From assembly GCA_023105745.1 (NCBI GenBank), contig JALGQZ010000017.1, positions 840,001 to 904,000 on the forward strand: a DNA stretch of 64,000 nt, written 5' to 3'. Origin of the DNA: Austropuccinia psidii. Lineage: Eukaryota; Basidiomycota; Pucciniomycetes; Pucciniales; Sphaerophragmiaceae. The position numbers were made by a program, and so were the translations under genes. The notes below the pieces were generated by a model, which worked only from the letters and a program-made list of their open reading frames with translations, had not been told where the DNA came from and ran no database searches. Below, in pieces: positions 11,518 to 23,786 of this stretch; positions within the stretch are counted from its first letter, which is position 1, and the number at the start of each line of letters is the position of its first letter.

Positions 11518-13012
11518 TGTCAACCTGTGACTCAAAACAGAGCACCAGCATGACATCCAACATACCATAAGTAATGGTATGAGGAGTATTGGACAAATAT
11601 AGCCAATACAAGTAGATTATAAAGAGGAAACCTCCTCAAATATAATAAGAAAGGACAAAGATATGCCCTATCAAAGATAAGACCAAATAAGCAAAAACTC
11701 TTATTCTAGCCTCTAATCTAACTTATACATATTTCATGAAACCCCAACCAGAATGGTTTTTTTCTTGAAGCTCTAAGGGAGAGCTATCCAATGGTATCAT
11801 CCATTCATCTGTAGCACTCCTAAATCAGGAGATACCATTATACCACCTTTTTTCACCAACAACCCCTCAAAGGTGTAGGAGGGCTTGTACAAAACTGTAC
11901 AAAAGTATAACCAAATTAAAGATATAAACAAGAGCTTCAATTTGAGATACATTAGACCTCTGTATCTCTTAAATTGACTGGGGGATCTTGGTTCAAAGGT
12001 TTAACAACCAAAAATACAGATATTCTGAAAACAAGAAAGTAAACAAACCCCTGTATCTTTGGCATACACTCATACAACTGTACAGTGTAATATACCAAAC
12101 TGTAGAGCTAATCAAGCCCTACAAAACTGTATTATCAGAATACAGATATCTTCCAAATTGGAGAAGATATCTGGCATGGAAGTTTTTGAAGCCTCATACT
12201 GATGTACAAAATTACATCCAAAAACTTAAAACCCTTATAACTTTTGCTATTTGAAAGAAGGGTAAACATGAAGCATACCAAATTGAAGAGCTCATTAAGC
12301 CCTTCAATTCTGTGCTCTTGGTTTCTTGATATCTCAAAAACTGACTAAGATATCTTGGTTGGAAGTATTTTGACCAATACTGGTCTGTACCAAACCTGTA
12401 CCAACCAGTACTGGCTTGATACTTAAAATAATGGTTGTTTAAAGCTTAAACCCGCCCAGAATGACTAATATTAGTCATCCAGACACTCTGGACACGTCAC
12501 AATGGTGCTGACGTGGCCTGTAAAGAGTTTTTTCACCCTGTATTGATCCAGAATGATTATTTGTGGTCCAAAAACCACAATTCTGACTATGCTGACGTCA
12601 GAATTGATGGTACAGAACCACAACCCAGCCTCCAGAGTGAAAATTTTCACTCTGTAGACGTGTGAAGAGCCTACCAGTCTTTCACAGTCCTCAGAGGAGA
12701 TAAAAGCAGGTCTTTCCTCACTGGAAAAGACTCATCTTATCATGAATTAACATCCTTACGTAGTAAAACTGTCTTATACCAGTAGTACTCTTAGGATTAT
12801 ATTGATATAATTAAAAGAATTAATCATTGTAGTGTTTCTTTACAGTCAAAGATATTAGAGCATTGCAACCCAGGTCCTCAATAGACTCATCACCACTGTT
12901 ACCACTTAGCAGTAGGACCTGAAGATTTGATTTATTACTTTTTTGTGTTTCACAGTCATAGTGCTAGCTTGTATTTACTATTTTTAAGCTACTACATAGA
13001 CTCACCCTGACA
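11518..13012 (+). repeat. Solo Copia-type LTR (1,495 bp) inside Copia protease region
   Basis: Starts TGTCAACCTGTGACTC, ends ACCCTGACA. Flanked by GTTAT at 11513-11517 and GTTAT at 13013-13017, a perfect 5-bp target duplication. Removing it plus one GTTAT rejoins the Copia frame across the site (GTLVILE...NSLFVPRLNC). It is homologous to the solo LTR at 36252-37681, sharing the first 50 bases and the TATA-like GATAAAAGCAGGTCTTTCC near 12700. No internal region remains, so it arose by LTR-LTR recombination. Confidence 0.92.
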
Positions 13013-14611
13013 GTTATTCTTGAAAGTAATTTATTTCTTTCTCTTGAGAACTCACTCTTTGTTCCAAGACTCAATTGCCATTTAGTCAGCCTTTTAGAAC
13101 TAAGTCACAAGAAAGTAGTCATTCATGAAGAAGAAGATCTATTTTTCCTTTGGACCAATGGAAAAGGGTCAATGAAAGCAAAAATCATCAACAATTTAAT
13201 GCATGTTGAATATTCAATACCAGAAAATTATGTTACAATTGCTACCCCAAGTGTATGGCATGAGAGGTTAGGATACCCTGGAAATAAAGCAATAAAAGCA
13301 ATGGAACTTCCCATTATCAACTTATCTTGCTCCAGATGTTCCTAAAAAAAATGCACATGCTCCAACTCAACAAGAACTTTGAAGATGTAAGTAAACCTCT
13401 TGACTGTGTCCATCTTTACCTTGTTGTTCCTATATCTCCTGCTTCAATTTCTAGGTTTCAATATTTTCTCACCATAGTTAATCAAGCCACCTCACTTAAA
13501 ATCATTGGTCTGCTGAAGCTAAAATATGATGCTTTTGAGCATTTTGTCATTGTCAAGAGTTACATGGAAAGCCTTCATGATTTAAAGTTGAAGAATTTAG
13601 TATCAGATTGAAGTGGTGAATTTGTAAATGAGAAGCTCAAAAGACTTTCTGAAACCAACTGCTTCACTCATATCTTATCCTCAGCCAAAACCCCTGAAAA
13701 CAATCACTTTGTGGAAAGAGCCAATTTGGACTATTATTTAAAATTCCAAATGTCCTTTTAACAGCTCAAATCTTCCAAAACGTTACTGGGAAGAGGCAAT
13801 AAAAACTGCCATTTTTCCATCTAACCTTGTTTTTACTCCATCCACAAATAATATTAGCCCTTATTCTACTTGGAGGGGTTTTACACCTATAATTAAGAAG
13901 CTTTGAATATTAAGTTTCAGAGTCATAGTATCCATTCTGAGAAGCCAGCAGGGCTGGAATCTTGGATTGTTTGGATAAGGAGTGCTTGTGGGGTATGAAA
14001 ACAATAATACCTCCTATTTAATTCTTTTCCTGTCTGATCTTGAAATAATAATTTCAAAGCACATCAAATTTGGACAAAATGTCTTTCCTCACATTTAAGG
14101 AGCTGTCTTGACAAAGGAAGCATTGGTGGTAAATAAAGTCCACCCGGAAATTTATTCATTGATAGATGAATCCCAAATGAATAACTTCTGTCGTTAATTG
14201 GAGGATTCCTCAAGAATGAAAGAATCCTGAATTGATGCCACAGCAGCGGGAGGTTCTGTTCCTGTTAGTGCCTTGAAAATTTGAGTCATCGGGGGGAGGA
14301 ATCCAATGCTTATCATGGGTGATGTGGGTCATGAAAACATTTTACCTTATTATGAGAAACCTAAAACCCTGGCTACCTCGGAAGTTGGGCTACCAGGGAT
14401 ATTCAACTAAGATGTTAATTCCCTTGATGAAGGGTCCTGGTCAAAGGCAATAAATGAGGAGCTGTATTCAATAAATCACCTACATGTCTAGGATGTAATT
14501 TATCCTCAACCTGACTATAAGCTCATTGGAACCACCTGGGTGTTTTAAATCAAAAAGGATCATCTCAAAAATGTCTTAGAATACAACGGCCATCTGTTTG
14601 TGCAGGGGTAG
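13013..14611 (+). pseudogene. Copia integrase and N-terminal reverse transcriptase (broken)
   Basis: Contains the pre-integrase segment (VWHERLGYPGNKAIKAM, 13255-13305) and an integrase core fragment open at 13327-13611 (LVVPISPASISRFQYFLTIVNQ). Downstream a stretch reads SGEFVNEKLKRLSETN...ENNHFVERAN, which resembles the second Asp region and final Glu region of the DDE core. From 14430 to 14606 comes the RT start (AINEELYSINHLHVWDV, GTTWVF, LEYNGHLFVQG). Several frameshifts and stops are present. It ends at the TSD GGTAG of the next solo LTR. Confidence 0.85.
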
Positions 14612-15320
14612 TGTCACAGGGGCTCTTCTAAGTTAAGAGGGCCTGGAACTCAGTGAACAGACTTACTTAGGGAGGGATCAGAGAGTAATACTCAATGGAT
14701 CAGAGCAATGAATAAATAAATAGAATTCCTAATGAATAGAATAAATTGACTCAAGTAACAGGAAAGAAAACAAAAGTAATAATAAAGATCCAACCACAAA
14801 TAATCCTTAATCGCTTTTTGAACCTGTTCAGAAAACAGAAAAGGATTAATGAGGCAATGACCACCAGGACTCTACTGAACAGGTGAGGGAAGTCTAATAC
14901 TGACTTAAGAGTTAAGGATAAAATATCTCTTAAATGAGAAATAAAATAATACTAATAAATAAATCCAATATTTTAATTAACTGGGGGAAAAACCCTCAGG
15001 TGGGTGAAAGGGAGCTGGTATATGTGAAAATTACCAGCCTAGAGTTTGAGTTCTGAGAAACCATGGGCTGTATGATGGGATAGGTTGTATTTCAGATGGA
15101 AACCTGTATTGGTGAATCCAATACAGGTATTTTCACCTGTATTGAGGACAAGCCTGTATTTGGTGAATCCTTTATTTGGGTTTTTCCTTTATTGAAATGT
15201 ATTGAGGTCTGAAGCTTTATTTGGAGGATATGCCATGAAACCCCCTTTCTGATTGGGTTTTGAAAGATCTTAAATAAATATTGATTTGTAATTCCCCTGC
15301 TTTTCTCCATGGCTGTGGCA
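14612..15320 (-). repeat. Solo Gypsy-B-type LTR (709 bp) inside Copia RT
   Basis: Inverted relative to the Gypsy-B LTRs: on the minus strand it starts TGCCACAGCCATGG (Gypsy-B: TGTCACAACAATGG) and ends AAGAGCCCCTGTGACA. It shares the ATATACCAGCT, TTTTTCCCCCAGTTAATTAA and CAGGCC landmarks. Flanks are GGTAG at 14607-14611 and GGTAG at 15321-15325, a perfect duplication. It is shorter than the 1,512-bp Gypsy-B 5' LTR and clearly diverged. After removal the Copia RT reads from FVQG to VDFDRIDTPTSFLNSL with a frameshift and a small deletion. Confidence 0.9.
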
Positions 15321-15493
15321 GGTAGATTTTGACAGGATTGACACACCCACCAGTTTCCTTAATTCTCTTTGGTTCTTGATTTCCTATTCTCCCTCAAAGG
15401 GACTCCAGATTCACAAAATTGATATCATAAGGGCCTTCTTAAATGCACTTCTGTCCAAGGTTGTCTATATTTGAATTCCTTGGGGTGTTAATG
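15321..15493 (+). pseudogene. Copia RT fragment
   Basis: Short RT piece: VDFD...TPTSFLNSL then SKGLQIHKIDIIRAFLNA and IPWGV, corresponding to the Copia block around the first catalytic Asp (IDI.xAFLNA). It lies between two nested insertions and continues at 25755 with NVDR...LKKAIYSLEQAL. Confidence 0.88.
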
Positions 15494-15610
15494 TCTCACA
15501 ATGCTGTCTGCCAGACCTCAGCAAAGGGAAATCTTGCCGAAAAGGCTATTAAACCAATTGAAAGACCAATCAATACTGGCAAGCTGTAGATCACATTCCA
15601 CCATGTGAAA
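15492..15610 (-). repeat. Single TRIM LTR, truncated and joined to Gypsy-B
   Basis: Reverse complement of the 117-bp terminal repeat of the complete TRIM at 24524-24971. It includes the TGCTGTCTGCCAGACCTCAG, CTTGCCGAAAAGGCTATTAAACC and TACTGGCAAG blocks. It is followed by GTAC (15611-15614), the inner edge of the TRIM polypurine tract, and then directly by the Gypsy-B 5' LTR. The rest of the TRIM (internal part and second LTR) is missing. Outer flank is TAATG at 15489-15493, matched by TAATG at 25755-25759 beyond Gypsy-B; the exact left edge is ambiguous by 2 bases because TG is shared with the flank. Confidence 0.82.
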
Positions 15611-15614
15611 GTAC

Positions 15615-17126
15615 TGTCACAACAATGGAAATTACCCTCCTTGACTCCATATGGCATATCAGTGCCATATAGATCTTATGGCAATTTCGCCATATCCATA
15701 ATCACTGGCCAAATTCGCCCTCTCATCTTTTCTGGCATTTTATGGTCATTTCACTGCACCATCATCAGGCCCTTCCTGGCCTTTCTCCGCTTTTGGACAC
15801 TCTTTGGTATTTTCCAGTCAACAGGTAAAATACAGCCCAAAAGCATGTATTTGGCTTTTCAAGCTTTCAATACAGTTTTGCGCACTTTGCGCATTTTGCG
15901 CATTTTTGCTGTATTCAGCTGTATATGCCATTTTCCCATGTATTATGGCAAATATGTCCAAAAAGCCATATCAGGCCTTTTGGGGCTTAATTGCCAGTTT
16001 TGTGCATTCTGCACATTTTTGCACACTTTGCGCAAATACATTTTTAAAGCTGTATAAGCTGTATTTGGCCAGAAACCCAAAATTGGCCAATACACCCAGA
16101 AACACCTTCTCACCTCTGAAGTCACCCAAAACCCAATTTTCACTCTCATCCTCCTGACTTCACTCACAATGACCTTTGGCCATTTTCACCCTTCAGCAAC
16201 TCAAATTGTCATAAATGGTGTTATACACCATTCTGCACCTTTTTTCACCAGCAATTCAATGGTGTCAATATCAGAGGGGTAATTCAACATTCCATAAGTC
16301 ACCAAAGTGTCATGTCATCCAGAGGACCCATCAAGGCTCAAGTGCAGGTGTAATTTCTCAAAGATCAATGATGCCATTAGGAATTCATTGGTTATTCTCC
16401 CTTCAAGTATTCCCTCCAAGGGAATATTTTCAATTCATTCTCAAGGTGTGTTCAAGAGGCAGTTACAAACAAGTTGTCAAGTGTCAATGCTCCATCAATC
16501 CAACTTGGCAACCACATTCTTTTCAATACAGTCTGGATTCATCAAGACCTGTATTTCAATCATACATCATGGTAAAATCATTCAACACAGTTCATTTCCC
16601 AATCTGTCAAGGTATACACTTCATCAAGGTTTCAATACAGCTTCAAGGATTCAATACAGACTGTCTGTCAGCCTGAAGGAGTCAAGCTCTCAACTTTTCA
16701 CATATACCAGCTTCCTTTGACCCTGGGGGGTTTTCCCCCAGTTAATTAATATATTTTGATTTTATTTTATCTTTATTTATCTTACCATTTTTGTTAAGTG
16801 AATACTGATATTATCAAGTCAGTCATTTAGCACCTTCTCTCTTTTCTTTCTTCGCCTGTCAATGGATACTTGGTGGTCATATTCTTACTAATTCCATTGT
16901 TCATTTTGGAGGGTTGAAACAGTGATTAAGGCCTTACTTTTTTGGCTTTTTGGCCATTTGGCTTCTCATTTCTCTTATTGCATCTCATATTTGTACTTGC
17001 ATTCTTCTTAGATAAATTCAAATCTTTATTTTTATTTTCATTATTCTTTTGGAGTCTTCCAAGTGAGTTCCCTGATTGCTGAGTGCCAGGCCACTCTTGG
17101 TTTTCTGTCCAAGAGGCCCTGTGACA
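15615..17126 (+). repeat. 5' LTR of Gypsy-B (1,512 bp)
   Basis: TGTCACAACAATGG to AAGAGGCCCTGTGACA. Contains runs of GCGCA/TTTGCGCATTTTTGC around 15880-16040, the ATATACCAGCT block, the TTTTCCCCCAGTTAATTAA block and an AT-rich end. Open frames inside it (15605-16057, 16215-16720) have no counterpart codon structure and recur only because the LTR recurs. Confidence 0.93.
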
Positions 17127-17948
17127 TTATATTAACTAACTCATAATTTCTTTCCATTCTGTTCATTCTTTCTTTATAATTTCATTCACTTATTTCATTG
17201 AAATTATGACTCTCTAATGCTTATGAGCTTTATGATTTGTTGTCACCTCTCAATTTTCTCTCATTCATTCTTCATTTTGAAAATTGAAAGCTGACCCAAT
17301 TCATAATTCAGGTGTAATCTTAATTTTCATTTTATTTTCAAATTTTTCATCAAGTTATTCAGACACATTCTTCACATCAAGATTCATATTTGATTTATTC
17401 TTCAAGAATTTTGATTTTTTAAGAGGAACTCATCTGATTTTGATTTTATTGATTGATTTGACCTAAATTGATATTGACCTCAAGAAAATTGATTGACCTG
17501 AGGATCTCATTGATTTTGCTGATTTTTCACATTAAGAATTTTGACGTAAATTGATTTTGCCTAAAGAATTCATTGGATTGATTGATTGATTTTGCAAGAT
17601 TTGATTTTGATTGATTTGACTTATTGATTTATTGACTTCAAGATTTCATTTGACATTGATTGATTGATTTTCCTGAGGTTTTCATTTTGCTTTGTTGATT
17701 TATTGACATCAATATTTCATTTGACATTGATTGATTGATTTTCCTGAAGTTTTCATTTTCACTTATTTGATTAATTGACTTCAAGTTTTCATTTTATATC
17801 TAATTGATTTATTTACCTGAAGATCTCCTTTTTATTCATTTATTTTCTTCAAGATATCAATTTTGACTTTTGACTTCAAGCTTTACTTCAAACTGCCTCA
17901 AGTTTTCATCTTCAAATCTTGATTCTTGTTCATTTTTATCCTGAAATC
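17127..17948 (+). repeat. Gypsy-B leader with TTGATT-rich repeats
   Basis: Untranslated leader, no gene. From about 17450 to 17870 it is dominated by TTGATTGATT and TTCAAGATTTCATT words. Two adjacent copies of a 71-bp unit occupy 17624-17694 and 17695-17765 (TTGATTTATTGAC...TTTCATTTGACATTGATTGA). No convincing primer binding site follows the LTR. Confidence 0.75.
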
Positions 17949-19273
17949 ATGCCCATCCAACACTCACCTCCTGTAAGGCAGACAAGATCTCAGCCCAGAA
18001 CTCAAGCTGTTCTCACTCCAACTCCAAGGGCTCCTCTTGATGCCACCCCAGCAGTTCCTCAACTGAGGGCCAAATTGGAAAGAGGACCCATTTCGGAAGG
18101 AGCAGCACCATCCAGGAAGGAAGGAAGAGGGCCAAGAAGATCAAGTTCATTTTCAGGAGTAGTTGGCAGATTTCCTGGAACTTTTAAGGACCATTTTCAG
18201 AGGTCCTGGGGAAGATGGTGAAGAGGAGGAGGAGAATTCTGTGGAAGAGGAAGAGTCTGATGGTACTGAAGGTGTTCCTGCTCCTGTGGGGGCATCCCAA
18301 GGTACTAAAGGACCAACTCCAGCCTGTCTCTCATCATTCTGAACCATCTTTATTGGCCATTATGCAGCAAATGACTCAGATTATGGCCAATCGTCAAGCA
18401 GCTTCATCCTATGAAGCATCAAGACCACCAGAATTCAAGACTCCATCTATGAACGCACCAGAATGCCTTTATGGGACTCAACCCTTCAAAGTTAGAAGTT
18501 TCATTCAGTCTTGTCAATTGATTTTTCATAATGATCTGGCAAATTTGTCTCAAGAAAGAAAGAAAGTTCTCTATGCCACTTCATTTCTCATTGGCAGGGC
18601 TGAAAAATGGATTGAGCCTTATCTTTTCAATCTCACCAATCAAGATTCAAATTATCTTCTCAAATCATGGAAACTGTTTGAATATCAACTCTTCACCTTA
18701 TTTGGGGATCCAAATGAAATCAGAAAAGCTGAAGCAGAACTGGATTCTTTAAGAATGAAAGAAGGTGGGCATGTATCATTATACATTGCTGATTTCAGAA
18801 GGTTTGTCTCAATAATTGGAGATTGGGGTGAAAGGGTCCTTATTCATCATTTCAGGAAGTGATTTCCATCCAGAATTTTGGATCAATTGGCCTCCAATCC
18901 TTCAAGAATTGACTCCCTTCAAGACTTAATTGACATCAACTTGGAAATTTATACCAGGTACCATGAGAGGCAAAACGAAAAGAGTCATCATTGAGAGAAG
19001 AATCCAGAAGCCTCAAAGTCAAATTCTTCTCATCCTCAAAATTCTTCAAGCTCAAGTCAAAAGAATAAGAAAAATTTTCAGAAGAGGGGCAAGCCCCATT
19101 CTTCTTTATTGAATAAAGATTTCAAGTTGATGAATTCTGAAAAAGAAAGAAGAATCAAGGAGGGCTTATGTACCTATTGTGGTGGGAAGCATAGTCTTGA
19201 GTCCTGTTTCAAAAGGCCTCAAAACAAGCTTACCCAACCGTTAGGCAAATTTCCCAGCCAGGGAAAATCCTGA
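17949..19273 (+). pseudogene. Gypsy-B gag (broken)
   Basis: Starts at the ATG at 17949 (MPIQHSPPVRQTRSQ). The frame ends at 18221 and resumes in another frame at about 18215-18862 with the retrotransposon gag core (FKVRSFIQSCQLIFHNDLA, RKKVLYATSFLIGRAEKWIEP, YIADFRRFVSIIGDWGERV). A stop at 18860-18862 interrupts it, then homology continues (FPSRILDQLASNPSRIDSLQDL) to a knuckle CTYCGGKHSLESC near 19170-19210 and a stop at 19271-19273. At least one frameshift and two nonsense codons separate it from an intact gag of roughly 440 residues. Role: capsid formation and RNA packaging. Confidence 0.88.
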
Positions 19274-19278
19274 GTGAA

Positions 19279-22200
19279 GATCATGTTGTGTTCAATGGTC
19301 TTCACTGTTTTCCATCCAGAGCACAATTGTGCATTCTGAATACTGGTGTCAAAAATTCTCTTAAATTCTTTGTTTTTTCTTCTCTCTCTGATATGTTTTA
19401 CAGTATTCTCATTGATTCTGGTGCTACCAACTCATTTATTGCAAAGCAGTTTTTTCACAAGTATTCTTTGACAATTTCAGAACTCCCAGAGAAGATTCCT
19501 CTTATCATTTTTGACTCCTCAGAGTCTCCTTCTTTATTTGTGACTCACCATACTAAATATATGTTTGAGCTCCCTTCTTTCCCAAGCTTTGAATGGTACT
19601 TTTTAGTCATTGATACTCCCAAGGGAGAAGACCTCATATTGGGCTTTGACTTTCTCAATCATTTTAATCCATCTATTGATTGGAGGCAAGGGCTGATCAC
19701 CTTTAATGCTGATCATAAAGACTATTATTATCTTTCAAAATCTTTCAGTAATGGCTTTTCTTCTTCCAAAAAATGTGCAGCTCTATTTGGTGATTCTAGA
19801 ACACCATAATTTCCATCTTCTGTCCATATTCCTTCGCTTAATTCCCATCAGTCATTACTATCATCTAGAGATGAAGTCTTCAAAGACATTCAAGATGTTG
19901 GAAAAGATAATTCTGTATCTTCACTTCATCTCTTCTTTGGGAATACGGACATTCCTCCTTCATCTTGTCATGACTCCCTGGCGCAGTTGTGGGATGAAGA
20001 GGAAGAGCCAGAAGAAATAGAAACCATGATGAAGGTTGTTCCTTCTTTTTATCACCAGTATTTTGATGTATTCTCCAAGGTGAAAGCAGAGAAACTTCCT
20101 CCTTACCGCGCCTGTGATCATCATATTGATCTGGAGGGGTCTCTACCTCCAGTTGGGGTGATCTACTCTTTATCAAACCAAGAGTCAGATACACTCAGGG
20201 CCTACATTTCAGAGAATTTAGAGAAAGGTTTCATCCAGCCAAGCTCCTCTTCAACAGGAGCACCTTTCCTCTTTGTCAAAAAGAAAGATGGTGGTGTCCG
20301 TTTGTGTTTTCATTACCACAAGCTCAATGCTGTTACTAGGAAGAACAAGTATCCTGTTCCTCCTATGAATCAGCTTCTTACTGTTTTCAATGGTTCTTCT
20401 ATCTTCTCCAAGATTGATTTGCGTGGTGCATATAACCTGCTCAGAATCAAAGACAGTGATGAGCATTTGACATGTTTTAGGACTAAATACGGCAGCTATG
20501 AGTATTTGGTTATGCCATTTGGGATCACCAATGCTCCTGCCTCTTTTCAAAACCTTGTCAATGATATTTTTTATGATCTTCTTGATATTTATGTTGTGGT
20601 TTATTTGGATGAAATTATGGTCTTTTCCAAATCTGAAGAAGAACATGTCACTCATGTGTCCACTGTTCTTGCCAGACTCAAAGCCAATAACCTCTTTGCT
20701 AAGGCCTCCAAGTGCCTGTTTCACGTTTCTAGTGTAGAGTACTTAGGTTATGTTGTTTCTTCTGAAGGCCTCAAGATGGACCAAGAAAAAGTCAAGCAAA
20801 TTCTCAATTGGCCACCTCCAACAAACCTCAAGGCACTTAAATCATTTCTTTTCTTTTCTAACTTCTACCGCTGTTTCATCAAGAATTATTCCAAGGAAAG
20901 TAGTTCACTCACAAGTTTCCTCAAGAAAGATTCCCGTTTTCTCCTCAATGAGGAAGCTCTTAGACAGTTTCATCAATGCAAAGAGGCATTCACCATTTCT
21001 CCAATCCTTTCTCACTTTGATCCTTCTCTACCCACCATTTTAGAGACTGATGCATCAGATTATGCCTTGGGTTCTGTACTGAGTCAGATTTCTGACTCAG
21101 GAAAACATCCCATTTCATTTGAGAGCCACAAGCTTCTTCCAGCTGAGCTCAATTATGAGATTCATGACAAGGAGCTCCTTGCCATACTCTGGTCTCTCAA
21201 GCGCTGGAGAGCTTTTCTCCTTTCTCTTTCTTCCTCCTTTGAAGTTCTCACTGATCATTCTTCACTTCAATACTTCATGTCATCAACAATTCTCACTTGC
21301 TGTCAAGCCTGCTGGGTTGAGTTTCTCTCTGAATTCCATTTTTCAATCACTTACTGCCCTGGCTGCTTGGCCACCCTTCCAGATGCATTGTCACGTTGGG
21401 ACGACATTTACCCAGAGAGGGGGGAAGATTTCATCAGCAAGAATCCAATGAATTATCAAAAAAAATCAAGCAAGATGAAATTCAAGCCTCAAAGTTCTTT
21501 GCAGTCAAAGTGACATCATTTTAAAGTTTGATTGACTCAATTCAGAAATATGGCAAGATTATCAATATAGAAGTATTCTTCAAAATTTGGGTAAAGGTAA
21601 ATCTGTTCAAGATTATTATCTTTATTTCTCTTCCCAACTTCTCCTGTTCAAATATTGGGTGGTGGTCCCAAATGACCCCACAATTCAACTCAGTATACTT
21701 CAAAGGAGGCATGACTCTCCTCTAGCTGGACATCCTGGCCAAGAGAAGACTCTCAAACTTGTCAAGCGGGATTTTCCCTGGCCTGACATGACTAAATTTA
21801 TGAAGGATTATGTATCATCCTGTCAACAGTGTTCAAGAAACAAAAATATTAATCACAAGAAGTTTGGACTCCTCAAACCTCTTCCAATTCCAAATGGTCC
21901 TTGGATTTGTCTTTCAATGGATTTCATCACTCAATTGCCACTGTCCAATTCTTTTGACTCAATCCTTGTCATAATGGACAAATTCTCAAAAATGGCAGTT
22001 TTTATTCCAACAATGTCTTCAAGAACTTCACTGGATTTGGCCCATTTATTCATCAAGAATATTCTCTCAAAGAATGGCCTTCCTTCAAGCATTGTTAGTG
22101 ATAGAGGTTCTCTTTTTGTTTCTTCTTTTTGGACTAATCTTTGTCAGCAGCTCAAGATTTCAAGAGATATGCCAACTGCTTATCATCCAGAAACTGATGG

Positions 22201-22984
22201 ACAGACAGAGAGGGTAAATCAGATACTAGAACAGTAACTTTGGATGTATGTCAGTTATCATCAAGATGATTGGAAAACCTGTCTCCCTCTGGCTGAATTT
22301 CCCTACAATAACTCTGACCACTCTTCAACAAAACAATCACCATTTTTTACTGTTTATGGAAGGGATCCTCATTTTTACTCAGTTCACATTACTCAAGATA
22401 CTCCTGCTGGAAATTTATCAATAAAAATCCAATCAGTACAGCAAGATTTCAAGAGAGAACTTGAAGTTGCCATAAACAGTTTTAAGAGGTATGCAGATAA
22501 AAGTAGAGCAATTCCACCTGTTTTCAATCCTGGTGACATAGTATGGCTTTCTTCCAAGAACATCAAATCAACTAGACCCACCAAAAAAACTGTCTGAAAG
22601 ATGGTTGGGTCCTTTTTCAATATTGAAGAAAGTCAGCACTCATGCCTACCACCTCAAGCTCCCATCTCAATGGAAGTCCATCCACCAATTCTTCCATATT
22701 TCACTCTTAGAACCAGTCAAGACATCAACAATCCCAAATAGGAATAAAGAGCCTCCTCCTCCAATAATCATTGAAGAAGAAGAGGAATGAGAAGTCTCTC
22801 AAATACTGGACTCAAAGCTTAAGGGAGGCAAATTGTGGTATTTGGTGGAATGGAAAGGTTTCAGTCAAGACTCAGAAAGATCCACTTGGGAACCAACTGA
22901 AACTTCAAGAATTGTCCTGAACTGGTCAAGAATTTTCATTCTTTCTATCCTGACCAGCCAGGACCCAATTCTTCAAGAGCTTGA
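19279..22984 (+). pseudogene. Gypsy-B pol: PR-RT-RNaseH-IN-chromodomain (broken)
   Basis: Protease motif LIDSGATNSFI at about 19410. RT and RNase H lie on a long open frame (19987-21513): the RT motif is VVYLDEIMVFS, with Glu replacing the second catalytic Asp of YLDD, and RNase H begins LETDASDYALGSVLSQ. Integrase follows in another frame (21587-22237): HX3H and CX2C zinc part (HDSPLAGHPGQ, SCQQCSRNK), catalytic MDFITQLP, SDRGSLFVSSFW and ETDGQTERVNQ. It continues after a TAA (22235) to 22597, shifts frame again (22605-22790), and ends with a chromodomain (LWYLVEWKGFSQDSERSTWEP). At least three frameshifts and two internal stops, so it is inactive. Confidence 0.92.
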
Positions 22985-23786
22985 TTTTTTATGGTGCTTG
23001 GTGGGGAGAGGAATTACCAAAAGTAAGTCCCACTCCAGGTAAGCACCTTCAGAGGTATTCTACCCTTTCTGTTGTAAGCATCACCTTGGCCACTCTGTGA
23101 GCACTCTGCAATTTTTTGGACACAGATATTGGCTTGGTTTTCAACATCAATTCCAAAATTATGGCCATTTTCACCTGGGAAAATGGACCATTCATTTTCT
23201 CATTTCACTTCCAAGTCTTTCTAATTCCATGTCAATCTTTCAGCAAATTTATTTTATTTTTATGGCACTGGAAAGAGTGGTAATTACCAAAAGTAAGTTC
23301 CTCTCCTGGTGTGCACTTTCCTGAGGGGTCTACAAGCTTTCAAAGCATCACCTTGGCCGCGTTGTGAGCACCTGGCATCAAATTTCTCTTTCCAGGTCCC
23401 TGGCCAATTTCAAAATCAATTATCAACCTCTGTGATGAAGATTGGAACCTCCTCAAGATTGATTTCTTTCTTTTCTTTTCTCATTTTCAATTTTATTCTC
23501 TCATTTTCCTTTTATTTTCTTTTCATCTCAATTTTTTCCTTACTTATGTCCAAAATGTATTCATGAACCAATGTCATTCATTTTAAATTTACATCAATTC
23601 TGAAGCCAATGTCAAAAGAAGAGAAAGCAAATCCCACTTCACATTCCAGCTTTTCAATATCAGTATACAATTCTTTTTCTCTTTATCACTCCTCTTGAAT
23701 CCCTGTCTCAAATCCTTTCCTGTTGCCTCAACAGGCTTCAGCTTGTTTTGGTGCTCAGCAGCTCACCATTCTGAGGTGGGGGGTAC
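22985..23786 (+). repeat. Gypsy-B 3' untranslated region with diverged direct repeat
   Basis: No gene. Two imperfect copies about 270 bp apart (22990-23120 and 23260-23395) share ATTACCAAAAGTAAGTxCC, AGCATCACCTTGGCC and TTGTGAGCAC blocks. The region ends in the polypurine tract next to the 3' LTR. Confidence 0.6.
23772..23786 (+). promoter_or_regulatory. Polypurine tract of Gypsy-B
   Basis: GAGGTGGGGGGTAC immediately before the 3' LTR TG, the standard position for the plus-strand primer. The TRIM at 24524-24971 uses an almost identical tract (GGGGGTAC). Confidence 0.75.

Noticed and set aside
15605..16720. Several 100-150 codon open frames
   Set aside because: They lie in the Gypsy-B LTR, overlap each other in different frames and recur in the other LTR only as repeat sequence.
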